Below are positions 23,582 to 33,397 of a stretch of 34,722 nt of DNA, in pieces; positions within the stretch are counted from its first letter, which is position 1, and each line of letters starts with the position of its first letter. This stretch comes from a virus. The stretch is from positions 1 through 34,722 of the IMG/VR virus record IMGVR_UViG_3300034168_000303, one strand, 5' to 3'. The notes under the pieces were generated by a model that saw only the letters and a list, made by a program, of their open reading frames with translations, was not told where the DNA came from and ran no database searches. The position numbers were made by a program, and so were the translations under genes.

Positions 23582-24286
23582 TTAAACAGGGTAGCCAGCA
23601 AACACAAACCATTTCGGGCTAAACTCCGTGGTGGTAGCATTAAGCGACTTGAGCATCGTTTCCGAGGTGGACTTGATAAGGCCAACCGTGGTTTGCAGCG
23701 ACGACGTAGAAGCGGAAAGGAATTCAGTGTTATTACGCAAAGCCTGAATCTCGGTCTGACTGTACGAACCACCAATGCTGAGATTGCCGATTGTGCCAGC
23801 CACAGGGTTAACAGCGGGGTTGGAAATGTTTGTGAATGAGTTATCCGCTGGCAATCCAGCCAATCCGCTGAGAAATGTGTAATTAGGCAGCGTTCCTGTC
23901 GCAAACAATGTCAATAGATTGGATTTTTGCTGTTCCGTGAGGCTGGTGATGCTGTTAATAATGCGGCCATCCAAGAGCACCCATCCATTGGTCAAATCGT
24001 CGGATTGGCGCAAAGCCACCTTCATATCGCCCACTTGAAGCTCGCTGATAGGGGTGTAGGCACCCAAATCCTGATTCCAAGCCATGAAACGCTTGGTGGT
24101 GGTGTTGTAGAACAACCCTTGGTTACTTGTGGGTGGAGTAGCGCCGCTAATGAAAAAGCTAACGTCTTGGGAAATGCTGCCAGTAATGAACTCACTGATG
24201 ATGCTCAACAGCTCATCAATGTTAACTGCCTGAATACCCACAGGTACAGGATTGGCAATGAGGGTAATAGGAATGGAAGTCGCCAT
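23582..24286 (-). CDS. Tail collar-like virion protein
   Basis: 234 residues. The middle (about 101-136) reads GWVLLDGRIINSITSLTEQQKSNLL...LPNY, matching the phage Tail Collar / microcystin-related domain (GWxxxDGR...). The N-terminal part (about 50-85) resembles the ISGATPPTSNQGLFYNTTTKRFMAWNQDLG stalk segment of fibres, and the C-terminus ends FAGYPV with coiled-coil-like segments before it. It probably is a short tail fibre or connector of the nozzle. It follows the nozzle-like gene with a 38-nt gap. Confidence 0.68.
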   Translation of the reverse strand: MATSIPITLIANPVPVGIQAVNIDELLSIISEFITGSISQDVSFFISGATPPTSNQGLFYNTTTKRFMAWNQDLGAYTPISELQVGDMKVALRQSDDLTNGWVLLDGRIINSITSLTEQQKSNLLTLFATGTLPNYTFLSGLAGLPADNSFTNISNPAVNPVAGTIGNLSIGGSYSQTEIQALRNNTEFLSASTSSLQTTVGLIKSTSETMLKSLNATTTEFSPKWFVFAGYPV

Positions 24287-24324
24287 GGCGTTAATTTATC
24301 ACTCTGAGGGATTAGGGGCAATTG

Positions 24325-26361
24325 TTAGCTAGGATAAGTAGGGGTGTAACCCGTTTCAATGTAATTACTCGAAATCGGGGAAAGTGCTTCTGCCGAGCTG
24401 CGCTCAACAAAGGAGTAGTTTTGCGAGCCGTTAGGCACGTATTCAGGGCAACTGGCCTCAGGGAGGATGTGTTGACCAGTCTCAGGGTCAAGAACCTCGC
24501 CTTCCGTGTTATCGGGGTTGTAATCGACGGTTAAACGATAAGCCTTGAGCGCACCGACACCCGTGAAATAGAGCAAAAGGCTGAAAGCGCGATCAATGTC
24601 ATCCTGATCTTTGTCTTCTACGTTGGCAGAAGTGCAGGTTTCCTGTGCGCGATTGTCCTTAGCGCGAATATCACGGGTTTGCTTGGCAAAACTTTCGTGA
24701 TTCGTGGCATTCACAATTGGCGTGTAGTCAGGGTTGTCCAAAAGAACTGAACCCGGAGTTGCCATGACGGAAGTATCAAGCAATTGATGGTATTTGCCGC
24801 GCAATCCCTTCCAGAAGCCTTCGATGGTAACGCCACCGTAGATTTGAGTCATCAATAAGCGGAAGGTGCGGAATATGGCTTTGGAGAATGGACCGTCCGT
24901 AACGGAATGGGATTTGGTTTCAATGGTCCACGACACGGGTTCATTGTTGTCCGCACGATTGCCATTAAACGCCTTCCAGACGCGAATAACGCCATCGTAG
25001 TCAACTGACATGCAGTACACCTTCTTTTGCCCGTTAATGACCGCTGTAGCCCATTCTACGGGCCTTAGACCCGTCCATACGCCTTGCCATGCGCTGCTAC
25101 TAAAGGAACTGCCAGCAGACACGTTAAATCCTACGGGCATCACGATGCGGTCAAGAACCTGCGTATGACCATTGTAGATGCGTCCACGGTAGGTAGCCTT
25201 ATACTCAGGATTAGAAGGCTTAATAGCCACAGGAACTGACCACCAGACGTAAGAATCAAAGCTACCAGCGCAAATAGCAGAGCGATTCCCGCTCATTTGC
25301 TGTTTGGAGTAGGCCATTTCGCTGTCAATGGGAGGCAGGGCTTGGGTTGAAACAACCGTTCCGAAGCTGTCAAAGGCAACGATACCGTTGTCCGAGTACC
25401 AATGCAGCAAGCCCATGTGGTTAATCATGGACTTATGGCTAACGCATCCTACGCCAGCGAACACTTTACGTTGGAAATCGGCTACAGTAATCCATTCGCT
25501 GCGTTGCTGGATGCCTGATTGGATGGTAAATATGCCCGTATCGGTTCCAACAAACAGCATGTTTTGTTGAACACCTGATGCTCCACGGTCAATAAGGCCA
25601 GTAACCGTAGTTGGGAAGTTAAACGACGGGATGTTAATCAAGACCGTCTCATCGGTAAAGGTTAGCGGGTCGCCAAGGTCAGAAGCGAATACTTGAGTGC
25701 CGTTGGCCACCCAAAGGCGATTGCCGCTCCAAGCCATCCACAGGCCCAAACGGGTCTGATTGTAGCCATCCACGTAGATTGTGTTACCTTGGTCATCCGT
25801 CTTCCATTTCTTGACCGGATTGAGGCTACCAGCAGCTACGCCATCCCAGTAACAAGCACGGCTAACACCGTCCTGCATGATCAAGATGTTCTGTGGAGCT
25901 GTAACCCACACTCGACCATTCTGTAGGGTAGAGGTGCGAACCGTGTTAACCGCGCAAATTTGATCTGCTTGGCGGCTAAATTGGATTTGAGTGATCAAAA
26001 CTGGGTTATTAACCGTGCCGTCAGGATTGATATTGCAGTAAAAAACGGCTCCAGACACGCCAAACAGCAATTGAGGATTGCCGTTGGTAGGCTGAAAGAA
26101 CGTAAAGAACTGCGGGTAAACGTCAGGTGTACCATTATTGAACCACCAGTTGTAGAAATCGCCGCTAGACGAATTGTACATCAAGGATAGCACGCTATCA
26201 AACCCCGGACGGGTCTGCCAAATGCCACCCTTGTTGACCGAATTTTCAGCCCAGCGCACTTGAGTATCGCCCACAAACTGAGGGTCAACGTAGCTATTCA
26301 CCCCATCGGTGAAGCCAATGACATCCTTGTAGGTTCTAGTTTGTGGAACTGTATGCGCCAT
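24325..26361 (-). CDS. Tail nozzle protein (T7 gp12-like position)
   Basis: 678 residues, close to T7 gp12 (794). It begins MAHTVPQTRTYKDVIGFTDGVNSYVDPQFVGDTQVRWAENSVNKGG, with the GxNxYxxP...AxNxxV pattern of the nozzle N-terminus. The body has many short beta strands with repeating Trp/Tyr blades, in keeping with the beta-propeller-rich nozzle (LWVANGTQVFASDLGDPLTF, MLFVGTDTGIFTIQSG). No catalytic motif is seen. It is preceded by the adaptor-like gene, as in T7 gp11-gp12. The call rests on order, size and fold impression. Confidence 0.75.
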   Translation of the reverse strand: MAHTVPQTRTYKDVIGFTDGVNSYVDPQFVGDTQVRWAENSVNKGGIWQTRPGFDSVLSLMYNSSSGDFYNWWFNNGTPDVYPQFFTFFQPTNGNPQLLFGVSGAVFYCNINPDGTVNNPVLITQIQFSRQADQICAVNTVRTSTLQNGRVWVTAPQNILIMQDGVSRACYWDGVAAGSLNPVKKWKTDDQGNTIYVDGYNQTRLGLWMAWSGNRLWVANGTQVFASDLGDPLTFTDETVLINIPSFNFPTTVTGLIDRGASGVQQNMLFVGTDTGIFTIQSGIQQRSEWITVADFQRKVFAGVGCVSHKSMINHMGLLHWYSDNGIVAFDSFGTVVSTQALPPIDSEMAYSKQQMSGNRSAICAGSFDSYVWWSVPVAIKPSNPEYKATYRGRIYNGHTQVLDRIVMPVGFNVSAGSSFSSSAWQGVWTGLRPVEWATAVINGQKKVYCMSVDYDGVIRVWKAFNGNRADNNEPVSWTIETKSHSVTDGPFSKAIFRTFRLLMTQIYGGVTIEGFWKGLRGKYHQLLDTSVMATPGSVLLDNPDYTPIVNATNHESFAKQTRDIRAKDNRAQETCTSANVEDKDQDDIDRAFSLLLYFTGVGALKAYRLTVDYNPDNTEGEVLDPETGQHILPEASCPEYVPNGSQNYSFVERSSAEALSPISSNYIETGYTPTYPS

Positions 26362-26374
26362 GGTTCATTAAGGA

Positions 26375-27376
26375 TTAACGGTAGTCAGTCGCACCCATGC
26401 CGTAGCCGGGTTCAATCTGTAGCTTAAAGGTAGCTGGACCGTCCTCAATGAGCAAGCGTTCAAGAAGGAGCTTAATGGCTTTGTCTTCGTATGCTTGAGC
26501 AATATCAAGATTGTTTGTCTCAAAGAGGCGAATGGATTTGAGCAGGAAGATCAAAGCGGCTTTTGAGGGCAGCGGGATAATGTCGGTATCATTGACGAAA
26601 CGAATCTCGCTACGGCGATACTTGATGCGAACCCACTTGCAGTTGGCGTTAACGCGAATGCGACGGTACTGTGGTTGTGTCTCGGATGGGGCGTAATAGC
26701 CGATTGTGCGGCCATTGGCTTGATTGGTGCCGGGGAACCCAATCAGCTTAACGTAACCCTGTGTAACTGGTTTATCGACACGGGTAATCCGCTTGAATTG
26801 GGTAGCAGCCGAATCAATAGCCGCATAGCCGTTAAGCAGCGGGATTTGAACGCTAACAAACTTCTCATTGTAATTGGAGTCCATCGTGTCCCCGTAAACG
26901 GTGATAGACAGGTTGCCTTGTCCATCGGCAGGGTTCTCAACAATAGCCGCAAGATAAGACCATTCCTTGAGGTCTTGGAAGGTAGCGGAAAGCCCACGGT
27001 CATCCCAAACGTAACCTGAATCACCCCCTGCACCCATTCCGTAAATGCCGCCACCACCTTGTTCAGTGCCGGGACCATTGATGTGATATTGAAACCACGA
27101 ATTACGAAATTGAGCAGGGAATCCGCCAACATTGGTCGCAAGGATAACTCCCACTTCACTGGGCAGCGTAACCACGCCACAACCGTCCGAGCACACATCC
27201 ATGGTGCCCAAATACGGGTTCCAGTTAGCCTTCCACGTAGCTAACTCAATAGCACGCTGGATGTAGTCGATGATAGCATTGCGGTCATCAATGCCGAGAA
27301 CGTCGCGGCTTTTCGATGAAGCAATGATTTCACCAAGGGTGGGGTAGCCCAGTAGGGCCTGTCCGTGGGTTAGCAT
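26375..27376 (-). CDS. Tail adaptor protein (T7 gp11-like position)
   Basis: 333 residues. The N-terminus has helices (AIIDYIQRAIELATWKANW), the middle a large beta-rich part, and the C-terminus a helical bundle of the adaptor type (AALIFLLKSIRLFETNNLDIAQAYEDKAIKLLLERL). This helix-sheet-helix plan is that of tail tubular protein A in podoviruses, the ring between portal and nozzle. T7 gp11 is shorter (196 aa), so the middle beta domain is an added module; a Gly-rich loop (EQGGGGIYGMGAGGDSG) lies inside it. Next gene is the nozzle-like protein (13 nt). Role inferred from position. Confidence 0.65.
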   Translation of the reverse strand: MLTHGQALLGYPTLGEIIASSKSRDVLGIDDRNAIIDYIQRAIELATWKANWNPYLGTMDVCSDGCGVVTLPSEVGVILATNVGGFPAQFRNSWFQYHINGPGTEQGGGGIYGMGAGGDSGYVWDDRGLSATFQDLKEWSYLAAIVENPADGQGNLSITVYGDTMDSNYNEKFVSVQIPLLNGYAAIDSAATQFKRITRVDKPVTQGYVKLIGFPGTNQANGRTIGYYAPSETQPQYRRIRVNANCKWVRIKYRRSEIRFVNDTDIIPLPSKAALIFLLKSIRLFETNNLDIAQAYEDKAIKLLLERLLIEDGPATFKLQIEPGYGMGATDYR

Positions 27377-27378
27377 GG

Positions 27379-27765
27379 TTATTCGTTGTCGTCTTCGTCA
27401 TCCTCTTCGGATTTCTTGGAGTTGGACTTCTTGATCATCTTATCAACAACATCATCCATGTCGCCTTCTGATTCGTAATCATCGGGCATACAAATGGTGC
27501 GGACTTCTAGCTCAACCGAAGTGGTTGTTTTTCCGTTTTGGTCAGTGCGAACATTGATGCTGCGACGTTTAAAGTCGATCAACACGCAGCCTTCTTCGGG
27601 AATGCCTTCCAAGCCTTCAACATCACTAATGTAAAAAGATGGGTAATATTTCTTTTTTTTGCCCTTAGATTCGGATTCAGTAGCCACAGCAAGTTCTCCA
27701 ATCTCAGCGGTCTTGCCAAGTTCAATATGGACGGGGAATTCTTTTTCGCGTTGTGATTCAGTCAT
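27379..27765 (-). CDS. Small acidic-tailed virion-associated protein
   Basis: 128 residues. A folded part (about 38-95: YYPSFYISDVEGLEGIPEEGCVLIDFKRRSINVR...SVELEVRTI) is beta-rich, and the last 30 residues are almost all Asp/Glu/Ser/Lys (KKSNSKKSEEDDEDDNE). The PSFYISDVEGLEGIP segment looks like proteins seen before the adaptor gene in other podoviruses, but I cannot name a family. Scaffold, head-completion or capsid decoration are possible roles. An acidic tail would be compatible with capsid or DNA-mimic contacts. Confidence 0.6.
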   Translation of the reverse strand: MTESQREKEFPVHIELGKTAEIGELAVATESESKGKKKKYYPSFYISDVEGLEGIPEEGCVLIDFKRRSINVRTDQNGKTTTSVELEVRTICMPDDYESEGDMDDVVDKMIKKSNSKKSEEDDEDDNE

Positions 27766-27773
27766 GGTAGTAA

Positions 27774-28484
27774 TTAGTTAATGAAACCGGGGGATGTGAT
27801 GGTGTAGGAAGGCATGTTAAACACAACGCATTGTGCTCCAATGAGCAATTGCTGGTTTCCCTTGAGGTACAAGCTCAAACCTTGAGTAATATCCAGCGTG
27901 GCCCAAATGCTGTAGCTCTCAACGGTTCCATAAACCACATTGCCAACATTGCGGGTCAACTTGGCAAAAGGAATGGCTTTAAGGCCAATTTCGCCCTCAC
28001 CAATGTTCTGAGTGATGAATAGGTCGCCAGAAGTATCGCCGCCATTAGCATTCCAAGCCACTTGAATCTCGAAATGAAACAGGTAGGTTCCGCTATTGAA
28101 CGGCACAGCACCAAAATTGATAATCTTTTCGGTGGTCAGCGCATTCAGCGCATCAGCATAGGGATAAGTAGGATTCCAGTAAGCCCCAGTAAAATAGGCC
28201 AAAGGATTGGAATCGCCAGCAATACCAGTAGGACCCGTTGCACCAGTAATGCCGCGCAATCCTTGGGGTCCTTGGCTACCAGTAACGCCAGTAGGGCCTT
28301 GAACACCCGTAGAACCGCGATTGCCTTGTGGACCAGTAGGACCAGAAGGACCTGTAGCACCCTGTGGTCCAGCCACAACCGTTGTAACCGGAACCGGAGG
28401 CTGGCAAATCATGCTAACATCGGAGCAGCATCCAGTTGTGCCAGATGAGCTAGGTTCAGGAGGGTTACAGGTAGAGCAGGACAT
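27774..28484 (-). CDS. Collagen-like virion protein with C-terminal jelly-roll-like domain
   Basis: 236 residues. The N-terminal 38 are Cys-rich (C3, C6, C19, C20, C27), then about 39-91 are Gly-X-Y triplets (GPQ, GPS, GPT, GVQ), and about 95-236 are a beta-rich domain ([45 protein letters not shown]) that resembles C1q/TNF-type trimeric heads. The plan is a trimeric stalk with a head, as for a minor fibre or head spike. The N-terminal C-x-PP segment followed by G-P-x-G-A-T-G resembles that of two other collagen-like proteins here. Confidence 0.75.
   Translation of the reverse strand: MSCSTCNPPEPSSSGTTGCCSDVSMICQPPVPVTTVVAGPQGATGPSGPTGPQGNRGSTGVQGPTGVTGSQGPQGLRGITGATGPTGIAGDSNPLAYFTGAYWNPTYPYADALNALTTEKIINFGAVPFNSGTYLFHFEIQVAWNANGGDTSGDLFITQNIGEGEIGLKAIPFAKLTRNVGNVVYGTVESYSIWATLDITQGLSLYLKGNQQLLIGAQCVVFNMPSYTITSPGFIN
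28212..28370 (-). repeat. Collagen-like Gly-X-Y repeat, short
   Basis: About 17 Gly-X-Y triplets inside the 27774-28484 gene. Confidence 0.85.
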
Positions 28485-28537
28485 GGCGAAATGGTATCAG
28501 TTTGAAGGATTTAGGGCAATTAAACCCAAATTAGACA

Positions 28538-31087
28538 TCAGGTGTAATTGTTGAATACTTGATTTCCGCTTCCTTGATCGTAAACGACTGTGCCACCCGG
28601 AGAAGACGGATAACCGTTAGGGCCTGTGTTATCGGTCGCAAATGTTTTGTTTCCAGACGCTATGGATTGAGCCGTATGATCTTGCAACCAAATTCCTGTA
28701 ACGCAACCAACAAAGGTATTATTTGTCACAAGGTGTCCTGCCGTATCTTGAAGAACAACACCATTGCCATTATTTGTGCGTAACCAATTATTGTGAATAA
28801 AACTAAAATGACTATCATCACTAATATCAATTCCTACAAATGACGAGGTACCAGCATCACCAAAGAACAAACAATCGTGAATGTAAACACGTTTTATTTT
28901 TCTAATGTAAATTGATCTTTGGCTATTAGCACCATGGGTGTTAGAAATACAAATATGTTCTTGGGTACTGCTTGGAGATGCGTACAAACCGTATTGACCA
29001 AGTAATGTGCAATCATCAATAATTGTACCTTCCAAATTGCCAGATATGTATATGCATTTATCGAAATTGTAAAAATCACATGCTATAAATCTGGTAGGAT
29101 TGGATTCAGCGGTATAACACGGAGCACCACCGTTTCCTGAGGTGGCTAATTGAACACCGTTTGCTCCTGTAGTATCATCATTTTTACCACGAAAAGTACA
29201 ATTAATAAGTTTGGCATTCCAAGCATTAGTTATTCTAACTTGATAAGCGTAATAACCACTTCCATAATATGCGCTTTGTGGATTAATTGTTATTCCCCTC
29301 ATTTCCAAAGATTGAAAAGTGTTAGAACACGCTGCTCCCCAACTTAAATCTATTCCAATTGCTGCAACAGCTCCAGTTGTTTCAACAGCAACACTAAAAT
29401 CAGCTAGTAATAAACTGCACTGACTTCCTTCCGTTTTATTGAATCCAAGTCTTAAAAGTCCAGAATTGCTATATCCTGAAAGAACGGAGACGCCTTGCCC
29501 GTCTCCCATAATTGTAAGACTCTTTGGAAGCGCAATTGAATCGTTGTAAACCAGACTATTTAATCGGTATCGGCCAGCAGGGAAATAAACGCATCCTCCC
29601 GTAAAAAGAGAAATAGCGGCATCCATGGCTTTTTGAAATGCCGCTGAATCATCGTTTGTTCCATCACCTCTAGCTCCAAAATCCCTGACATTTAATTTTG
29701 GGAAAGAGCTTCCGGTTATGTATTGAACAGAAATATCAGATTCATTTGCACCCCATGACTGAAACAAAAATTGCATAGTTTGCGCTGGTCCAATAACTGT
29801 CGGCAAACTGCCATTTGTTTTCCAAGTTCCAAGTTGTGACCAAGTAATAGTTAAATTCCCGCCCGTGCTGTTGTACAATTCAAGCACAGAAAAAGCTGTA
29901 CTAGCCCTATTAGATGTTGCTACTATTACAGCATTAATTGTCAGGGGTATGCGTGCTCTAGCTACGGAAACATCGACGGTTATGTTTCCTCCAGATGGAT
30001 AATTAAGTTCAGGAACAAGTTTTAACTGAGTGGCTTCAACAATCGACAATCCCGCATTGCCGCCTTGGACAACAACGTCACTTGCTAAAATCCCGCTATC
30101 TTTGACCGTTGAGGAATTAACAAACGAAACTAAGTGATCAGCGGTAACTGCTGTGCTGACGGTGAATCCGGGACCTGTGGGGCCAGTTTGTCCAATCGGA
30201 CCTTGCAAACCTGTAGAACCAGTAACGCCTTGCGGGCCTTGTACGCCAGTTTGGCCCACCGGACCAGTTTGACCTACTGGACCTGTTTGACCCACGTTGC
30301 CTTGTAGGCCAGTAGCACCTTGAATGCCTTGAACTCCTGTTTGACCAGTCAATCCTTGCAGTCCGGTAGCTCCGGTAATGCCTTGATTTCCCTGTATGCC
30401 TGTAGCGCCTTGTATGCCTTGAGTGCCAGTAGGTCCCTGAATGCCTTGAAGTCCAGTTGGACCTGTGGTTCCTTGTATCCCCTGAATGCCCGTTGCTCCA
30501 GTGGGACCTGATATTCCCACTCCGGTAGCGCCAGTTGACCCTGTTGTTCCAGTTGCGCCAGTTGAACCAACCGTTCCCGTTGGGCCTTGGATACCTGTAG
30601 GACCAGTAGTTCCTTGAAGTCCTGTTGAGCCTTGTGAGCCTGTTGGTCCAGTTACTCCGGTTGGTCCAGTAATGCCTTGAAAACCTTGTGCTCCGGTAGC
30701 TCCTGTAGCGCCGGGAACAGTGCTTGCAGCGCCAGTAGGCCCAGCGGGACCAGTAGAACCAACATCGCCCTTAAGGCCAGATGCCCCTGTAGGTCCAGTA
30801 GAACCTTCGGGTCCGGTAGGTCCTTGCGGTCCAGTAGCGCCAATTGTAGCCGCAGGGCCGGGAGGTCCTTCTGCACCTGTTGCTCCAACAGGACCAGTAG
30901 CCCCCAAATTTCCTTGTGGTCCAGTAGCACCTGTGGGGCCAGCAGGTCCACCAGCAGGGCCGGGGTCGCCAGCTCGTCCAGACGCACCAGTAGCTCCTAC
31001 TGGCCCAGTCGCTCCCGTTGCTCCCAGTGTGCTTTCTGGAGTTTGAGTGATTGGTTGCTGAACAAAATTGAAGGTGTCGTTAGCCAC
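28538..31087 (-). CDS. Collagen-like tailspike with pectate lyase-like beta-helix
   Basis: 849 residues from a GTG start. About 22-307 are Gly-X-Y triplets ([15 protein letters not shown]), about 310-460 a beta-sandwich-like linker, and about 462-849 a right-handed beta-helix with the pectate-lyase-3 opening [25 protein letters not shown] followed by [13 protein letters not shown]. This family includes tailspikes that cut host polysaccharides; here no catalytic residues can be pointed out with certainty. The long rungs ([46 protein letters not shown]) show the solenoid. The probable role is host-capsule recognition or degradation, on a trimeric collagen stalk. No Shine-Dalgarno precedes the GTG (TTAATCCCTAATTTAACCT). 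Confidence 0.85.
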   Translation of the reverse strand: MANDTFNFVQQPITQTPESTLGATGATGPVGATGASGRAGDPGPAGGPAGPTGATGPQGNLGATGPVGATGAEGPPGPAATIGATGPQGPTGPEGSTGPTGASGLKGDVGSTGPAGPTGAASTVPGATGATGAQGFQGITGPTGVTGPTGSQGSTGLQGTTGPTGIQGPTGTVGSTGATGTTGSTGATGVGISGPTGATGIQGIQGTTGPTGLQGIQGPTGTQGIQGATGIQGNQGITGATGLQGLTGQTGVQGIQGATGLQGNVGQTGPVGQTGPVGQTGVQGPQGVTGSTGLQGPIGQTGPTGPGFTVSTAVTADHLVSFVNSSTVKDSGILASDVVVQGGNAGLSIVEATQLKLVPELNYPSGGNITVDVSVARARIPLTINAVIVATSNRASTAFSVLELYNSTGGNLTITWSQLGTWKTNGSLPTVIGPAQTMQFLFQSWGANESDISVQYITGSSFPKLNVRDFGARGDGTNDDSAAFQKAMDAAISLFTGGCVYFPAGRYRLNSLVYNDSIALPKSLTIMGDGQGVSVLSGYSNSGLLRLGFNKTEGSQCSLLLADFSVAVETTGAVAAIGIDLSWGAACSNTFQSLEMRGITINPQSAYYGSGYYAYQVRITNAWNAKLINCTFRGKNDDTTGANGVQLATSGNGGAPCYTAESNPTRFIACDFYNFDKCIYISGNLEGTIIDDCTLLGQYGLYASPSSTQEHICISNTHGANSQRSIYIRKIKRVYIHDCLFFGDAGTSSFVGIDISDDSHFSFIHNNWLRTNNGNGVVLQDTAGHLVTNNTFVGCVTGIWLQDHTAQSIASGNKTFATDNTGPNGYPSSPGGTVVYDQGSGNQVFNNYT
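30167..31024 (-). repeat. Collagen-like Gly-X-Y region of the tailspike
   Basis: About 95 triplets with short breaks ([22 protein letters not shown]). The central part is GIQ/GLQ/GTT-rich, and one segment repeats [12 protein letters not shown]. Confidence 0.88.
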
Positions 31088-31095
31088 AGGTTAAA

Positions 31096-31449
31096 TTAGG
31101 GATTAAAAGTTATCGTTACATTAACATTTTCAGAGGTTGCTTGAGAACCATTATCATCAGTTACCGTACAAGTCCATAACGCATTGTAAACACCAGATTC
31201 GTTAGTAGTTAAGGCAAAAACCACGTTATCTGCCGTCAAGCTACTGATACCGTTGAAGTCTCCTTCGATGAAATTCCACTGATACGTGTAGGGCAGCTTG
31301 CCGCCATCTGCCGATACGATGATGTTATTGGTGTTGGCGCTAGTTGGGAATTCGTAGGTTTGCGCTTCCGCAGTTGCCACATTGGTATTGAGGCTAACAA
31401 TTATGTTAACCTCTTGACTGGCAATGGAAACAACATTTAGTGCGCGCAT
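31096..31449 (-). CDS. Ig-like domain protein
   Basis: 117 residues, about one Ig/PKD-like beta-sandwich: IIVSADGGKLPYTYQWNFIEGDFNGIS, then NESGVYNALWTCTVTDDNGSQATSENVNVTITF. The Tyr-x-Trp near the middle, then Y...W-T-C-T-V-T-D at the end, is the typical core of fibronectin/PKD/Ig-like modules of phage virions. Single stand-alone Ig-like proteins are usually displayed on capsids or tails and bind carbohydrate weakly. Located between two collagen-like genes, 8 nt and 3 nt apart, it may be part of a fibre or a decorating protein. Confidence 0.7.
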   Translation of the reverse strand: MRALNVVSIASQEVNIIVSLNTNVATAEAQTYEFPTSANTNNIIVSADGGKLPYTYQWNFIEGDFNGISSLTADNVVFALTTNESGVYNALWTCTVTDDNGSQATSENVNVTITFNP

Positions 31450-31452
31450 ACA

Positions 31453-32448
31453 TTAGGAGGTCCATGCAGCTACGATACCGTTGTCAAAGTTGTTCCAAGC
31501 AAAGAGGGCGAGTAAGCCCGTGGAATTTGCCGCTAGGGTAGTAGGCACTGTTCCATTTGGAAACCACTTCCAGTCAATGGGGAACGTAAGGTTGCGCTCA
31601 GTTCCATCTGAATCAATGCGGATAAGGAGCGATTGACCTTCGGTAATTCCCGTAAGCTGAATGTCAACGTCTCCTAAAATATTGAGATATTGATTATCAC
31701 CATCAGCCATATCAATCACTGTTGTTGCTCCGTAAGTAACTGTATGGATTCGGCTTATGTACCGATCTGCCGTAACTTTTTCTGGAGCTTGCAAATTTGT
31801 CGGAAGGCCAAGGGTGTAAGTAGCGCCAGTTGGAACAGCAGTAATTTGATTCGCAGTTCCGTTAATCACTGGTGTTGCTCCAGTAGCGCCGATTGCACCC
31901 GTTGCGCCCGTAGGACCAGTTGGCCCATTAGCAGGACCCGTAGGTCCCATCGGTCCCGTAGAACCGCTTGGTCCGGTAGCTCCACTTGGACCGGACGCAC
32001 CTGTTGGACCAGCAACACCACTGGCACCGCTAGGCCCAGTAGGCCCTGTAGGGCCGTTTGCTGGCCCTGTGGGGCCTTGTGGACCCGTAGCGCCAGTTAC
32101 ACCCGTTTCGCCAATTAAACCCTGTAAACCCAAAGGCCCGGTAGCTCCTTGCGGTCCGGTAGGACCACTTGGTCCTGCGGCTCCAGTTGCACCAGACTGA
32201 CCAGCGGGACCCGTAGCGCCTTGAATTCCTTCGGGGCCTTGTGCTCCGATAGTGCCTTGCGGTCCTGTTGGGCCTTGTAAACCACTAGGACCTGTTGGGC
32301 CTACAGCTCCAGTTGATCCAGATGGACCCGTTGGTCCACCAGCAGGTCCCGCAGGTCCTTGTGGGCCAGATGCACCAGTAGGCCCTACAACCCCTTTAAA
32401 AAGGTAGGCTACTGTCGGGGGAATCATGCAACTGTAATTGTCTGCCAT
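31453..32448 (-). CDS. Collagen-like virion protein
   Basis: 331 residues. A short anchor (1-21, with C7 and PP at 10-11) is followed by about 22-194 Gly-X-Y triplets with several GGPTG and NGPTG breaks, and a beta-rich C-terminal head (about 200-331: [34 protein letters not shown]...[13 protein letters not shown]...[10 protein letters not shown]) that looks like the small trimeric head of phage fibres. Likely a trimeric spike or head fibre. It is the first of four structural genes in a row and lies at the end of the divergent space with the 32519 gene. Confidence 0.8.
   Translation of the reverse strand: MADNYSCMIPPTVAYLFKGVVGPTGASGPQGPAGPAGGPTGPSGSTGAVGPTGPSGLQGPTGPQGTIGAQGPEGIQGATGPAGQSGATGAAGPSGPTGPQGATGPLGLQGLIGETGVTGATGPQGPTGPANGPTGPTGPSGASGVAGPTGASGPSGATGPSGSTGPMGPTGPANGPTGPTGATGAIGATGATPVINGTANQITAVPTGATYTLGLPTNLQAPEKVTADRYISRIHTVTYGATTVIDMADGDNQYLNILGDVDIQLTGITEGQSLLIRIDSDGTERNLTFPIDWKWFPNGTVPTTLAANSTGLLALFAWNNFDNGIVAAWTS
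31867..32385 (-). repeat. Collagen-like Gly-X-Y region
   Basis: About 57 triplets, mostly GPT, GPS, GAT and GAS, broken at GGPTG and NGPTG. Confidence 0.88.
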
Positions 32449-32518
32449 AAAAGTTATGATAATGGTAATTTAAGGCTGGCGCAACCGCATTGAGGCTGCT
32501 AGGTTGCGGAATATCCCA

Positions 32519-33397
32519 ATGCGTGCTGAATTATTCATGGTAACTTACGGCAACGATTATGAGTTTGCCGAATACACCCTACGTTCAATCAAAAAGTTTG
32601 GCTTTGGTTTTGCTGGCATAACTATCGTTGTCCCAACTAAAGACGAAACTAAATTTAAGGTCTTGGCCAGCAAATACGGCGTAAATCTACGCAGTTTCTT
32701 TGAAGCTCACGGTAAGGGCTTTCTCCATCATCAAGTCGTCAAATGCGAAGCTGACCTATGGTGCCCAAGGGACACCGATTTGATTGTTCACATCGACGCT
32801 GATTGCGTGTTTAAGGAGCCGTTTAGCCCTGAAACATTCATGCATGAGAATAAAGTCATTCTGGTGCGCGAGCATTTCGAGGATTTCAAGCAATATGGAG
32901 CACGTTACTCATGGAAGCATAACGTAGAGTATGCGCTAGGCATCAACGTCGAATGGGAAACAATGTGTCGCCATCCAAGCGTGTTCTACAAAGACATGTA
33001 TGCCAAAATGCGCGCTCGCGTTGAGGAGCGTCATCATTATCCGTTTACCCAATATGTACTCTTACAGCGAAACGAATTCCCGCAGTCATTCGCGGAATTT
33101 CCAACAATCGGTGGATATGCAATCGAATTTGAGCCTGAACGGTATCAAATGGTTAATCAGATTATTACTCCCGGCCCGTTTTACCAAGACGAGTATTGGC
33201 GGCAATTCAACATCAACCCTGTACCCCGTGACGATAAAGGTTTTCCAACCGTAAAGGATGAGGTCAACATCACGTTATGGGAAAATGCTGACGGCACTCA
33301 CGAAGTAAGGGGCTTAATTTCGCCCGTCCAATACTTCTGGTCGCGTAGGGGTGTTACGCCTGAGTACCGTCAGCAGCTTGAAGCTATCCTAGCTTAA
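32519..33397 (+). CDS. Glycosyltransferase, GT-A type (GT2-like)
   Basis: 292 residues from ATG 32519. The first strand ELFMVTYGNDYEFAEYTLRSIKKFG is the nucleotide-binding start of GT-A enzymes, and VHIDADCVF (91-99) holds the DxD metal/sugar-donor motif. The C-terminal part (SFAEFPTIGGYAIEF...YQDEYWRQFNI) is less typical. A longer TTG start at 32504 is possible, but the conserved fold begins at once after the ATG, so I use that. It stands alone on the plus strand, end-to-end (0 nt) with the opposing GT gene. The acceptor is unknown; with the neighbours it may glycosylate virion proteins. Confidence 0.8.
   Translation: MRAELFMVTYGNDYEFAEYTLRSIKKFGFGFAGITIVVPTKDETKFKVLASKYGVNLRSFFEAHGKGFLHHQVVKCEADLWCPRDTDLIVHIDADCVFKEPFSPETFMHENKVILVREHFEDFKQYGARYSWKHNVEYALGINVEWETMCRHPSVFYKDMYAKMRARVEERHHYPFTQYVLLQRNEFPQSFAEFPTIGGYAIEFEPERYQMVNQIITPGPFYQDEYWRQFNINPVPRDDKGFPTVKDEVNITLWENADGTHEVRGLISPVQYFWSRRGVTPEYRQQLEAILA

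Noticed and set aside
23569-23904. A second minus-strand frame inside the tail collar-like gene.
   Set aside because: It overlaps the better supported 23582-24286 gene in another frame and is rich in Arg, Leu and Ser, like shadows elsewhere.
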